DNA of 64,000 nt from Trichuris trichiura (lineage: Eukaryota; Nematoda; Enoplea; Trichinellida; Trichuridae): NCBI GenBank assembly GCA_037903355.1, contig JBAJFE010000026.1, positions 1,488,001-1,552,000 of the forward strand, read 5' to 3'. Below the pieces are notes generated by a model, which saw only the letters and a program-made list of their open reading frames with translations, did not search any database and had not been told where the DNA came from. Position 1 is the stretch's first letter. Each line of letters opens with the position of its first letter. The position numbers and the translations under genes were made by a program. Below are positions 37,166 through 48,557 of this stretch, piece by piece.

Positions 37166-38253
37166 ATGACCGCCGATTTATCCATCAGATTTCATGTTTT
37201 TACCTTGTTCATAGGTAAAGAATACGGCATATTGGCGTTGCCGGTTAATTGCCTTTTTAAGGGATCATTTCAATTGCGACCCACGGTCATCCGGTGGATT
37301 ATTTTCAAAACAATTCGTGCTTGAACGATTGCGCAACAAAGTATGCGCAAGGTTGGGGTAAAGTAATGATGCTGTACAACGAAAGCCGGTCGCCCGTCAG
37401 TACAGAGTCCTTTGGTTTCAAAGAACTATTCGTCAAGATTTGCAGGTAAATAATTTGCATAACTTCTACCATCCCCGCAAAATGCGACGCGTTGCAGCCC
37501 TGCGAAGGAGAGCGTCGTATGTACGCAGAAATGCTTGGACGACATGAAGATGCCGGAAAAGTATAATGGAGGTGCTACATTTTCCAATGCCGTTTTGGAC
37601 GCATGCAAATCGAAACATCCGGGTAACCGACTGTTCGCTAGATGGTCGCATGTCGTTCAGTTATTCAAATTCAGATTTCACCTGTCTTGACAACAGTACA
37701 GCCTCTGTAAAGAGTGCGTGCGGCGAGCACGAAAGAAAAGCTGTTGCCTCTTTGGATAGCAAGCATTTATGGACAACGGACAACAAAATGAGCTTGTCTA
37801 AAAATCTTACCGAATTTTGTCAGTAAGCATTTGAAAATACGTCAACACGATCATTGCTACTAAAACTATACTTTCCAATCATTTAGAAATTCCAAAGCCC
37901 TCGTCAACTGCGTACAACAAGTACTAAGTCGCGAATGCAATAAAGAAAGTGCCTCCTTCGTAGAAAACCTTATGACACACTCGATCGCGAGTATAAGGAA
38001 TCTTGGCAAAGACGTTACGTCAGCAGCGTGTCGTCAATTCGACCCGGTTACGTTAGCAATGACGTCAGCAACGGAAAGCACTGAGAAGCACACCACCGAA
38101 GCAGTAGAAAACTTAACCACCAAAGTTACTATGAAAAGCACCGAACGACCGGAGGACGAAAGCCCTCCAACCGCTGGTGCGCCAAAATCAGCAGCTATTG
38201 TATGGATGACTGTTTGTCTAGCAATTGTTTCCATCCGCTCATTCCGTACTTGA
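37166..38253 (+). CDS. Secreted Cys-rich protein with Ser/Thr stalk and C-terminal hydrophobic anchor; function unknown
   Basis: Five in-phase exons (37166-37214, 37262-37445, 37498-37571, 37642-37822, 37887-38253) give 284 residues. It starts with a signal-peptide-like segment (RFHVFTLFIGIISIATHG). The next 170 residues carry spaced cysteines: NNSCLNDCATK, VKICSPAK, VVCTQKCLDD, DFTCLD, SACGEH, NLTEFCQ, VNCVQQVLSRECN and SAACRQ. Then comes a Thr/Ser/Glu/Pro-rich stalk (residues about 225-260) and a final hydrophobic run (AAIVWMTVCLAIVSI) with a short basic end, suiting a GPI signal or tail membrane span. The pattern recalls small Cys-rich ectodomain families of nematodes (T20D4.11-like), but I cannot confirm this. 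The intron at 37572-37641 could instead be placed later; the chosen model keeps phase and typical intron size. Role unknown, probably cell surface. Confidence 0.7.
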
Positions 38254-39302
38254 AAAACGCCCATATTTTTTATCTGTAATCACCGGTGGAAAGCATACCT
38301 CCTTATTTGACTTTTAAGCGCTCTTTTTACCATCTCTGTTTTACCATGGTTAGTAAAACTTTTACGCAAAAATTAACTTTTCGAAAAAGCTGTCTTTTGC
38401 ATCAAAAGAAGGCAAACCCGAATAGCAGCGGTCCGGGTAACATTGTTACGAGCTTCCAAGCTTGATAGTATGCTTTGATATTGATAGACGCTCTATGCGA
38501 CAAAATGGAAAAATGCTTTTTGGACAAAAACGCAGACTTGTCCTGCTGAACCGCCGAAGCAAAGTCTACGCTGACAGTTTACTGTTCATTGCGTTTCGCA
38601 GCAATTATTACGAATGCACCTGCAAGCCTTAGATGACGGTAAGAACGGCTTGCAAAGCGATATGGCAATGGAAATTAAAAAGAGCGTCTGGACGATGAAA
38701 TGCTTAAATTTCAAGCGATAATATGTTTATATTACGCGCTTCTATGCACGCCAGCGCAAGCAGAACGTACGTGTAGCAAAGTCAAGCAAGAACGACAGGT
38801 TTCAACGCGTTTACCTGAGCATAAATCTTCGCAACGATTACAACAGGAATAGAAGGCTGCCTGTCGCGGAAGCGTTTCCCTGAAGCCATTGCGAAAGGCT
38901 CAACTGTTGTTGTTAACTGGCTGACTCTTGGCAACGATTGCTTTGGGTGCGCCAGGGCGAAAGGAAGAAGCTGCTCCCACTTCTCCGCTTCGTTTCCGCA
39001 TAAGCACTGCATCGCCGTCGCGTTGCAACGAAACTCTAAGTAGAAATAAAGCGCATTTATTGAGGGTAGCCTATGGTTTTACCGCCACGAACTTGCTTCA
39101 ATGCTGTTCAAGAGAAAAAATAATTTATTTCAGACATACAGTAATCTGGCGGGACACGTAACGTGCAAACATATTATTCTACTGTAACAGTGTCCCAGGG
39201 TGACAATTGCTCGGCCGGAAAAATGCTAACCGGTTTACGCTTTTTTGATTGCGCGCCTTTTAGGTGAATATAAAGTAAGGTAGAAGCGACTTGAACGCCG
39301 AC
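38254..39302. other. Intergenic, upstream of the AIG1-like gene
   Basis: About 1 kb with no recognisable exon, RNA gene or repeat. It should contain the 3' UTR of the Cys-rich gene and the promoter of the three-gene + strand group that follows. Confidence 0.45.
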
Positions 39303-40369
39303 ATGCTTCGACTCGTCATCTACGCCGTGATGGCATTCATATGGCTATTCACCTGCATGTACGACTACATGTACGTGCCGGTGTTGCCACAGGGTGGAGT
39401 GTGGATTATGAAGCTTCGATTTCTCACCTATATTAATTTTGTAAGTCTTAAGCGGACGCCGCGCGCTGTATTGTAGTTTTATTTTCGCTTGCAGATAGGC
39501 CAAACGCTCTATTCTTGCCTGTGCGTACTTCGAGCTTTCATCGACCGACGAAGCGAAGTTCGGGATGTTGGACCCCATAGAGTCCACCCGGCTCCTCCAA
39601 CGTATTATCCGCCAACGAAGCTGCATCACTTTTGCGATTGCATTTACGCCACGTTTATATTTCCAGTTGGCATGGTAATTATCAACCTGTTTGCACAACG
39701 TAGAATCTAACTTTAACTGCTTAGTTGGTCGTTGGCCTTTTCTGGACGTTGTTCTACATTGATCGCGAACTGGTTTATCCTGACTACCTCGACGCTCTTA
39801 TACCATCTTGGGTGAATCACGTACTGGTAAGCAAATGGGTCCGAGTCGTCAAAGTTCTTAATGTAAGTTCGTTCAGCATGTCTATTCGGCACCGTTTGTT
39901 CTGATTGACAGTCTGCTTGTCTGCCATCGTTATCCTCCAAGGGTAAAAGGCCTGACTACCGTTACAACCTTCGCCATTCTTTACGAGATTCTGTATGCCC
40001 ACTTTGCCGTACAGCGTATATTTCAAAAGAGTTGTCGTTAAGGTTGCTCGCCAATTACTTCATCACCGGCTATTGGATGTATGGCATCCTCTCGGCGCTT
40101 GACCTTACTGGAAAGGCGCTCTTCTTCCTGTTCGCCATTGTTGTAGTCAACATACTGTATCTGCTTGGCGAAGGATACAATCAGCTCATCTGGGGTGAGC
40201 AAATAATCTTTGCGCTGCAGGTTTACAACTTTTATTTGCCATGCTAAAAGTCTCCAATCATATCCGCGTCGTAATGGTCGCTTTTTTAGGCACTGCGTCG
40301 TCACCTCCAAGTGATGTTCAGGTTCGTGAAAGCAGCAAGCGCGATACCGAGCGAAAGAAAGTCCGATGA
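39303..40369 (+). CDS. AIG1: AIG1/ADTRP-family membrane hydrolase
   Basis: Six exons (39303-39440, 39495-39674, 39725-39826, 39877-39992, 40043-40194, 40290-40369) give 255 residues, close to human AIG1 (238). It is a multipass membrane protein: MLRLVIYAVMAFIWLFTC opens TM1, then GGVWIMKLRFLTYIN, IGQTLYSCLCVLRAF, IFPVGMLVVGLFWTLFYIDR, PSWVNHVLHVYSAPFVLIDS and LYLLGEGYNQLIWG follow the family layout. Family knowledge: AIG1 and ADTRP hydrolyse fatty acid esters of hydroxy fatty acids using conserved Thr and His; VGMLVVGLFWTLF and NHVLH cover those regions. The tail ends in a charged stretch. The earlier in-frame codon at 39291 is TTG, so the ATG at 39303 is the start. It lies 454 bp upstream of NSMCE3 on the same strand. 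Confidence 0.92.
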
Positions 40370-40823
40370 AATGTAAACGCAATAAGAAGCCACAGTCCTT
40401 CGTGTCTCGTGCCATTAATATGCTAGTATTTGTCTCCCGCCCGATTTCCTTGTTAATTATTGTTGTCGTTTTATGAGATGCGTTTGTTTTGTGTCATTCC
40501 GGCCATACTTCAACCCGCCGCAGCCATTTCACTTAATCCTACGTACTGCTTTCCGTTTGTGCTTCCGATGTCGTATTTTCGCGATAAATTTTTTTTGTAA
40601 CAATGTTCAAGTTTCGTTAAATAAGAAAAAGTAGGTTTTATCAACGACAGCCCACTGTAAAATTGCATTAACCTTACGTAGGTGGGATAATCTTAAATAG
40701 TAGTGGAAAGATTGAAGATAAGTCATGTAACCTGAATACTATTCATACTGTAGAAGACCACGCGCACGTCCGTTCTCGGTTTGAAACCTTTTTGAGAGCT
40801 TTTTTTTTTTGGTCGAGCTGAAA
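40370..40823. other. Spacer between AIG1-like and NSMCE3
   Basis: 454 bp, T-rich just before the NSMCE3 start (ten T at about 40801). Nothing else is recognised. The short same-strand spacing is compatible with separate promoters or with an operon. Confidence 0.5.
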
Positions 40824-41736
40824 ATGCCTTCCAAGCTTATAAACCGTATTAATAGAAAATTAGCTAACCGCAACGGTCCCGCCGAAAGGTGTCCCGCTCC
40901 TTCTACGGTTGACCGCAACGTTGAGTTGCCTCCGCCTGTTTTGGACCCGCGAGTATTTCACGAGATCTTTTGCGCCTGCGAACGTTACGGTTCCGTCAAA
41001 AGAACCGATATAGGGCGCTTTTGTCGCAATCTCAAGCGCAGTCACTTCGGAAGCATACTACGTCACATAAACGAACAACTACGCGACGTCTACGGATGCG
41101 AGGTATACCTACACGCTATACAGTAGCCTGGTATGTCGCCTTTGAATTTTTTTCTTTTCAGCTGCTCGAAGACGATAAGCAGCATGGTACATTCTACTTA
41201 ATTTGCATTCTGCCAAAATGCGAGCCCGACGAGTACAATCCATTTGACAAATTCGCTCTTGGCGTTTGCTATGCCGTTTTAGCCGTTATTTTCATGGTGA
41301 ACCCGGTCCACTTGCGTCTTCCGGAAGCGCTACTATGGAAGCTGCTCTCGTTCATGGGTCTTTGCGATGCCGATAGCACCATGTGCCGCTTTATGGATAT
41401 GGACTTAAAGGCGGTCATTTGTGATCGTTTCATCCGTCACGGTAATTTGCAAGCGACAATTTAACCTCTTCCCTGGCTCGTAGGCGCCAGCTTTTATTTT
41501 TTTTTACCATTATAGGCTGGCTTCGTCGAGAGACTGTGGCTAACAGTAATCCCGTTACCCGCGAGTACGCTTGGGGAACTCGAGCGCATCGAGTCATCGA
41601 CAAAACTAAACTGCTAGTATTTGTCTCCGAAGTTTACGGCTTTAAAGAAGGAGCGCAAGCTTGGCCCGAACACACGCTCTCCTGTCCCGACTCTTCATCG
41701 GCTAGTACGTCTAATAATGTCGGCGGATGTTCGTAA
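40824..41736 (+). CDS. NSMCE3: MAGE-domain subunit of the SMC5/6 complex (NSE3)
   Basis: Three exons (40824-41102, 41162-41441, 41516-41736) encode 259 residues. After a basic N-terminus (MPSKLINRINRK) comes a complete MAGE homology domain: YGSVKRTDIGRF in the first winged helix, LRDVYGCELLEDDKQHGTFYLIC, ALGVCYAVLAVIFMVN, EALLWKLLSFMGL, and the hallmark second-half segment NSNPVTREYAWGTRAHRVID followed by KLLVFVSEVYG. Invertebrates usually have one MAGE gene, the NSE3 orthologue, which with NSE1 and NSE4 forms the ubiquitin-ligase/DNA-binding head of SMC5/6 in DNA repair. Human NSMCE3 has 304 residues. The tail is Ser/Asn-rich and unconserved. Confidence 0.93.
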
Positions 41737-42061
41737 AGTAGTGTGCACAATAAGCGAGGTAGTAAAAATTATTCATCGCTAAATTTGTCTTCTCTGCGCA
41801 AAACAGCGATACGCTTATGTAATCAAGAAAAGATTATCTGATTTTTGTCATACTGTATATGTTTGAACCTACGAATACTTTAATAACTGTAAGCATTGCT
41901 ATGAAGCTTACCTTCGTTTGTGCTACGTGTTCCGTCTCTTGTGCTTGCATTGAATGGTTGCGTGGTCGTCTTTGACTCTTAGCCTGTAGCTCGGTCGCAT
42001 CATTTCGCCTCCTCGGTTTGACTTGGCAGTGGCTTATCGCAGACTTTTAACAAAATTAGAC
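41737..42061. other. Spacer between NSMCE3 and SURF4
   Basis: 325 bp, C/T-rich towards its 3' end. No element recognised. Confidence 0.5.
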
Positions 42062-43154
42062 ATGCATCACATTCATGTAAGCCAAAATCAGAAGCAACTT
42101 CTCAGCAAGGCGGAGGACGTTGCCGACGAGGTACGCTTTAGCTAAGTTGGTCGACTTTCAATTTGTTGCTTCCAGGTGCTCAGGCATACAAAGCACATTT
42201 TGCCCCACGTAGCCCGTCTTTGTCTTATTTCAACGTTCATCGAGGATGGTTTACGCATGTGGATGCAATGGGGCGCCCAACGCGACTACGTCCAAGACGT
42301 ATGGCACTGCGGTTGGCTTTTGGCCAATCTTTTTGTGCTGTTCAATTTTCTCGGCCAACTGATCCCGTGCGCTATGGTGATGCTGCGCAAGCAAGTGGCC
42401 ATTTCTTGCGTCGTTCTCGTTCTTGTCGTCGTTGTTCAGTCAATCACCTATCAGATCGTGTTCGATTTGCGATTTTTAGCAAGGTCAGTTGGCATTGGCA
42501 CTACAGTATTATTGATCCGCAAGAGTCATCAAGGAAAGATATCTTTCCTTGAGTTACCTTCGCGGTATAGCATGTCGTAGTAAGGAAACGAGAGTAGGCG
42601 ATTGCTTCCAATCGGCCTTAAAACATTCCGTACACTTTTAAAAGCAATACCTGCAAAGAAAGAAGCATTGTAACATGCGGGCTTTTTAATTTTTCAGAAG
42701 TGTAGCTGTTGGAGGCGGCGTGCTTCTTCTATTGGCGGAAAGTCAGAGCGAAGACCAAACATTATTTGCCGGTGTTCCTCAGGCTTCGGATCCGTACAAG
42801 CCAAAATCTCTTATGCAGCTAACCGGTCGCATACTGCTGATCTTCATGTTCATATCCTTAATGCATATAGAGGTTTCCTTTGTTCGCATGGTTGAACTTG
42901 TTGTTGGCAGCGTATTAATGACGCTTGTGTCCGTTGGCTACAAGACAAAGCTTTCGGCGTTAATTCTTGTCGTCTGGCTTAGCTGTCTCAACTTTTACCT
43001 TAATTGTTGGTGGATGCTGCCTCCGGACAGATACTTCATCGACTTGGTCAAATTCGATTTTTTCCAAACATTATCAGTTATTGGCGGTCTCCTTTTGGTG
43101 GTTGTTTTGGGCCCAGGTGGCGTCAGTGTCGATGATTACAAAAAAAGATGGTAA
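42062..43154 (+). CDS. SURF4: Surfeit locus protein 4, ER cargo receptor
   Basis: Three exons (42062-42130, 42176-42483, 42698-43154) encode 277 residues; human SURF4 has 269. Hallmarks are [82 protein letters not shown] and [20 protein letters not shown], with about seven membrane spans. The protein ends KKRW, a di-lysine KKxx signal for COPI-dependent return to the ER. Family role: Erv29-type receptor that concentrates soluble cargo such as lipoproteins and yolk proteins into COPII vesicles. The second intron (214 bp) is longer than its neighbours. It is convergent with EXTL3. Confidence 0.97.
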
Positions 43155-43362
43155 GATGCCCAATTGGTCGGCAATTATTATTATTACGTCGCGTCGTCGT
43201 TCCGTCTACTACGGCTTCCATCGCTGCTTGACCGCCTGCCAAAAAAGGAGTGAGACGGAAAAAGAAGGCAGCCTTGACGTCATCATTCATGCTGTCATAC
43301 GACCGACCGACCGCTATTGTTGTCTGTCAGCTGCACATGTGAACAGCTTGTTTTTCTTTGAC

Positions 43363-43368
43363 AATAAA
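43363..43368 (+). terminator. Candidate SURF4 poly(A) signal
   Basis: AATAAA lies 209 bp after the SURF4 stop codon, just before the convergent EXTL3 stop at 43410. The two 3' UTRs therefore probably abut or overlap. Confidence 0.55.
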
Positions 43369-43409
43369 ATTTCGTTTTAACAACACTTGACGACAAGCGA
43401 AAAATTTTG

Positions 43410-46400
43410 CTAAACAAATTTGAAGCACTTTTGGTGTTGCGCCGGAATTTTGGTTTTGAATAGCACCGAATCGGCTCGCAGCTGCGTATTGAGCAATGGA
43501 TTGTATCCGTAAATGTCCATTAGTACGCTGAGGCATCGATGCCGCTTCCAATAGTGACTTTCGCTATTGGACAACGTATTCGAACACATTGGACATGCAA
43601 ATGTCCATCGACTGGTCACCTTCAGCGGGGGAAGTCGAGTTACGTGCGCAACAAGAAAGTTCATTGCCACGTCTTCGCAGTTCATCACTTCGTCGACAAT
43701 GTCGCGAATCGCTTGCGGCATCCAATAGGTGTACAAGTAAAAGTAGTGCTGAAATGGTTCGTTCAACAGTAACAAATCACGTCGCTTCTCACTTTATGAA
43801 TGAATGCAGCTCCCGTAAGCACCATTGACAATTCGCATGAATGAGACGAGTTGTAGTACCAAGTATGGTTAGTCCATGAGTGAAAACGACCCGGAAAACC
43901 AACTATTCGGCGCCTCGATTCGCGCCAAGCTCTAAAAGATAAGTTGAAAAATTGTCGGCAGAAGAAGATTATTACCTAAAAGCGAAGATTATTTCGTCGT
44001 GACGTAGTTGAACGTCATCATCGATCGACAGTATAGCCTCAGTCTCAATTTCGGCGAATGGAAGAAAACGATTGTTTAAGCTATTTTTACCCGGTCGTAA
44101 AACCTGTTGGCGGATTCGGATCAATGACGGTATAATTTATATGCGGAAGATAACTTGCCACAATTGGAGCGGTCAGCTTTGGCCAAACGAGATCGATTGA
44201 CGGGTCGGATTCGCCGTTCCAAACGACGATCACTTTATTCAAATATGGCAATTCTGCTAGTCGAAGCAATGCTTGAATGAGCACTTGTTCCCTGTTGTAG
44301 GTGAGCATAACGACTAAAATGGAAAAGTGATGCTACGCGTATGCTGTGTTACGTCATATGCGCGCACCTGTAAATTGTTCCTTTGGAAAGTTGCCACCTA
44401 AAGCTTTGCTAAACTCTTTCCCTGAACCGCCGCGGCCGCCGTCGATTGGTCGAAAGCCAAAATGGGACCCCCTAAATTTTGCTTCGGACGGAAGCGCTTC
44501 GGCGAACGGATCGTTTGGATAAAGACGAAATGGCGCAACGTAGACGTTCCACCAATCGTACGAATGAAGCGAAACTTGACTGTAGTTTCTTGAAAAGACG
44601 GCCGACTTGTGAGGAGTCTCAACGGGACCCAAAAATTCGCTGCTATCCAACGTGTTCACGACCGGTGGCATGTCCGACACCGGCATAGGCGCGCTGGCAT
44701 TGTACATTTGCGGAACTATGACGTCATCAATTGGGGATGGCTGAATTCCCAAACGATGACGTAGCACATTCAACGCCGTCACAACTATGCGGTCGGTGTT
44801 GCACATGTATTGTTGCCAGAATGAACGACCGTTACGTCGCAGCTCCAATATTTCGCCGTCCGAAAGGGACCTTTAATCAGAAATAAGTAATTGCCATTCA
44901 TGAACAAAAAAATTATCCAATTATCTGAAGGTATTCTTATCCTAATTTGCAAACGCGATGAACTGAGTGACAAAAACTCAACGGCACAAAAACGTTTAAA
45001 AAATTCAATTAATTGGACGCATTTTTAAAAACATGTAAAACTCTCACCGACTGTAAGATATTTTTTTGGTTTTTTAATTAACATATCTCTGCTTGTTATT
45101 TTCATTAGGTTGACCGCTGAAGACGCGTCAAGATTAGACCCGAACAGCCATCTAGTGACGTTAAAAGTTTTCAGACTTTCTTCAACAGAACAAATAACGT
45201 ACGATCAGTTTGATGAAACTCTGCAGTCCCGTACGAAGAAGTTATTACGTTTTCATTTAAAATTATAATAATAATGCACTAATTTTGTCAACGTTGATAA
45301 AACTGAATTGGAACAGACGGACGAACGTACCGCCGTCTGCGGGCACAATGAATTGTCTAAACAAATGCTCCGCTACGAGAAGCATAACGAGATTTTATTT
45401 AAAAGAGTTAGGGACAAAATCCTGACAGTCTGAATCCCGAATAGATTGAAAATGCACTGTAAAGATTAGATTTGTGGCAGTTGCGCATTGGCATCTTCTA
45501 GATAAGGAATGTATTTGGGCAGAGGCGTTATTATACCGACCTTGTTGGAAATTAGTGATCTAAGCATTATGACCAGTACAATAACGCGTCTACTCAAATA
45601 CATTCCTTATTTAGACAATGCCAATGTGCAATTGCCGCAAGGCCAGACTTCACAGTGCATTTTCGACTTAACTTGGGATTTTGACCTTCACCGTGTTTAA
45701 AGTATTAATATATTATAAAATGAAGAATTGAAGTTATATTGTCGCGCAGGCAACTTGACACAACGTTATAGGGGCTTCAGGTTCAAAAAAACCAATTCAG
45801 TTTTTTAATCATTAACCTGTTTACGCATCTAATCATTTTACTAATTACAGATCGACATTATTCAAATTAGCATAGATGACACGAATTATCTTGTACAAGC
45901 AACGCTCAATGGTAGTAAGCGTCAACAAAGGAGAGCCATAAAAACGTTAATAACCTAATTTCAGAAATAAACAAGACAGCAGCGATGTACTTAGCAACAG
46001 TTTCTATTTTAAACTGAACACCGTTGCGTCTGTGACGCGCCGGATACTGTAGCTCAATTAAATTAATCTTTGTTTTCAGGTTTGAAGTAAAGGTAGACCC
46101 GTTTACAATAGTAACAAAAGATAAAATGTTACCAGATCATTCGGGATCCATTATGAGCGTGTCAATGAAATTCGCCAATTCCATTTCTGGGAATGCGTAA
46201 GAAGTTACGCAGCATCAAGAAGCTTAAACATTCATTTTATGGAAATTAGATTCCTTTACTCTTTTAGACTTCTCTACTTCCGCTCCCATTGACGACATTG
46301 CCATTTCGAGTAAACGACTTCTACGATATGAAAGCTTATTGAAAAAGTCGCAGCCTATTCTATTAATGCTGATTATTTACCGCACTCTTCCGCATATTTT

Positions 46401-48557
46401 CGGGATTCGAATGCTGCTTACGCTTGCACCATTTAAACGGCATCTCGTTTTTGATCCCACAATCCCACTAAATTTATGAAGGAATTGATTTTTCTGTCCT
46501 ATCAAAGCAAAATGTGAAACATTCATCACGACAGTACGATTCCGGCTAGCAGAATGTGTTAGTCATGTTTTGAAGCAAGCATACTTATAAAAACTTAAGT
46601 CTACAGTCAGCTTTTATTTTTATTAAGATAATCAAGTTCGAAAAGTGCTCCCACAATAGCTTAGAAATGGCCACACTTGCTAATATATTAACGACGTGAA
46701 AGCGTAGAAAGCTTTCTACCTCTTATACAACGACTGTATTCAAATTTGTCGATGCGCCTATGGCGTTTAAGCTTTTTCTAACTTTCATAGCTCAAAGGGC
46801 CATAAAATTTCGTTTCGTAACATGGCCTATTTAAAAAACATGCGCCTTTCGAATCTTACGCGATCATCGGGTATGTTTACAGAAGGTTCAAAGGGACCGC
46901 ATTTTTAAAAAAATAAAACAGGTCTGTTTAGAAAAGCCGCGTTATAGAGTGAGCGTTAAATTCAAAAACATATTTTCTTGAATAATTTAACTTTTAAACC
47001 CTTTGCGCGGAGGAGGAATAAAAATAGATTGCGTACATACATACCTTAATAGGAAATGAAGTTCTGTAATTCTAGCGACCGGAATTCTTATTGAAGCTCT
47101 TCGCCAGTCCAGTACCTCGTCGAAGGGCAGTCGCAAATGCTCACCGAGCACAACAGGAATGGCGCCAAACTTAACAGCTTCGACAATATGATTCTGCGTA
47201 TTCGGTGTGCTTGCAAGGCGGAAGTCCAATTCGTACACAAGCGTGAAAGTAGAATTTTTGAGCACACTGACCACGTCGTTCAACTGATTTATGCAAGGAA
47301 GCTGAGAGTCAATTTTCCTAGCAACACTGAGCGAACAATTGGAAGCAAAATAAAAAGAGTCGCTAGTGCGACTGCTAAGCATTGACTTTAGCACTTCGGC
47401 TACTTGTTCCATTGGGAAATAAGTTGTTTTTTCTTGAAAGCGCTGCAGATTGAAAACGGAGAGCAAATATGAACGCCTCGCCGGTGTCAATAAAGGCAAC
47501 TGGTCTGTACTGCATCCGCCATATTCAACAGAGTATTGCAAGTCTGGCATTACCATATGCCATGTTGAGCTCCAAGCGGAACTGAACCAACTGCTGCCCA
47601 AAATCAGTTCGTCAATATCGGTCGAAACCATCTTTTGAACATCGTCGCCGACGAAAAAGCAAAAATTATTTACGCTTACGTTTTCAACCTTCAATAGCAC
47701 GGAAGTAAGCGCCGAAAATGAGCTAGCCACTGAGATATTAACACATGCAGGATGAGCTAAAGGCGAAAGTCAGGTTTACAGTTTTTAAACAATCAAATGA
47801 CGCATATACCTATTTCGGTAAGAAAGTTCAGTTGTAAGCTTTGAACAACTTTGGCGCCAACCAAACTGGGTTCGCCGACGACTGCGGTCGGAACAATTAC
47901 GGAAAATGGGGCGGTAATAGGACACGGAGCATAGTTCCAACACGTATCGAAACGGCATGGCATTTTTGCAAGAGAAGAGACTTCAATTTGATCGCCAATT
48001 TCAAACGGCTTTGGAAACGTTAACGGCAAATAAACTTCGGGATAATTGGCGCTAACCGCATCCCTGTAGGCATCTTGGGCATTAGCAATAGCCGTCTTAA
48101 GCGTATTTAACGAACGCACAATTGTATGCACGTTGGCTTGCAGATTGTTGGCGTGATTTCGCAACAAACCAAGCTCAACCAGCAAGGCATTTCGCTTTTC
48201 TTCCAGCGAAAGTAACTCATTTAAAATTGAACCTTTCAATCGAACCAAATCTTGTAGATTTCTCTTTTCCAACTCTTCAAGGGTAGCCGGATCGCACCGG
48301 CGGGCCCGGTCACTATGCTTTACCGCGGACAGATCGGCACCGGGCAATTCAAGCGCGCAAAACTTGCGACACTCGCTGCACTGGCATAAGAATGGCGAAT
48401 ACAAGTACAAAGAAAACAGCATAAAAAATGCTATCAACAAAGCACCAGAAAAGCGAAGCGAAGCAAAATTGTTACCGGCCGAGCGCCACTTGAAAGATGA
48501 AGCAAAATACCTTAACAGGGAACGTAGATAGGAGCAAAAATACGCAATCAGCGGCAT
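43410..48557 (-). CDS. EXTL3: Exostosin-like 3 (heparan sulfate chain-initiating glycosyltransferase)
   Basis: Seven exons (47810-48557, 47045-47756, 44368-44870, 44162-44313, 43976-44103, 43793-43931, 43410-43748) give 906 residues; human EXTL3 has 919. Type II Golgi topology: a membrane anchor near residues 36-55 ([20 protein letters not shown]), a coiled-coil stem, an exostosin (GT47) domain ending [21 protein letters not shown], then a GT64 domain with [36 protein letters not shown], the metal-binding DDD in [41 protein letters not shown] and [13 protein letters not shown]. Family role: transfers the first GlcNAc that commits the linker to heparan sulfate (rib-2 in C. elegans). The longer frame opens at a TTG (48611), so the first in-frame ATG, 48557, is the start. 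A 2.2 kb intron carries a MITE. Confidence 0.96.
44871..47044 (-). other. 2.2 kb EXTL3 intron
   Basis: It separates the GT47 end (ITELHFLL) from [12 protein letters not shown]. The remaining EXTL3 introns are 41-61 bp. It contains the MITE copy at 45429-45684; otherwise it is AT-rich with no nested gene seen. Confidence 0.75.
45429..45684. mobile_element. Foldback MITE-like element, copy 2
   Basis: Imperfect palindrome of about 255 bp. Left arm: GAATCCCGAATAG..GAAAATGCACTGTAAAG..GCATTGGCATCTTCTAGATAAGGAATGTATTTG. The reverse complement of the right arm gives GAAAATGCACTGTGAAG..ACATTGGCATTGTCTAAATAAGGAATGTATTTG. The centre carries GGCGTTATT..TACTGGTC, matching copy 1 at 12271-12500. The open frame 45509-45700 lies within the element and is not a gene. 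No transposase is present, so movement would need enzymes from elsewhere. Confidence 0.8.

Noticed and set aside
45509..45700. 63-codon frame on + resembling the one at 12263-12448
   Set aside because: The similarity is explained by the two MITE copies that contain them; there is no transposase motif.
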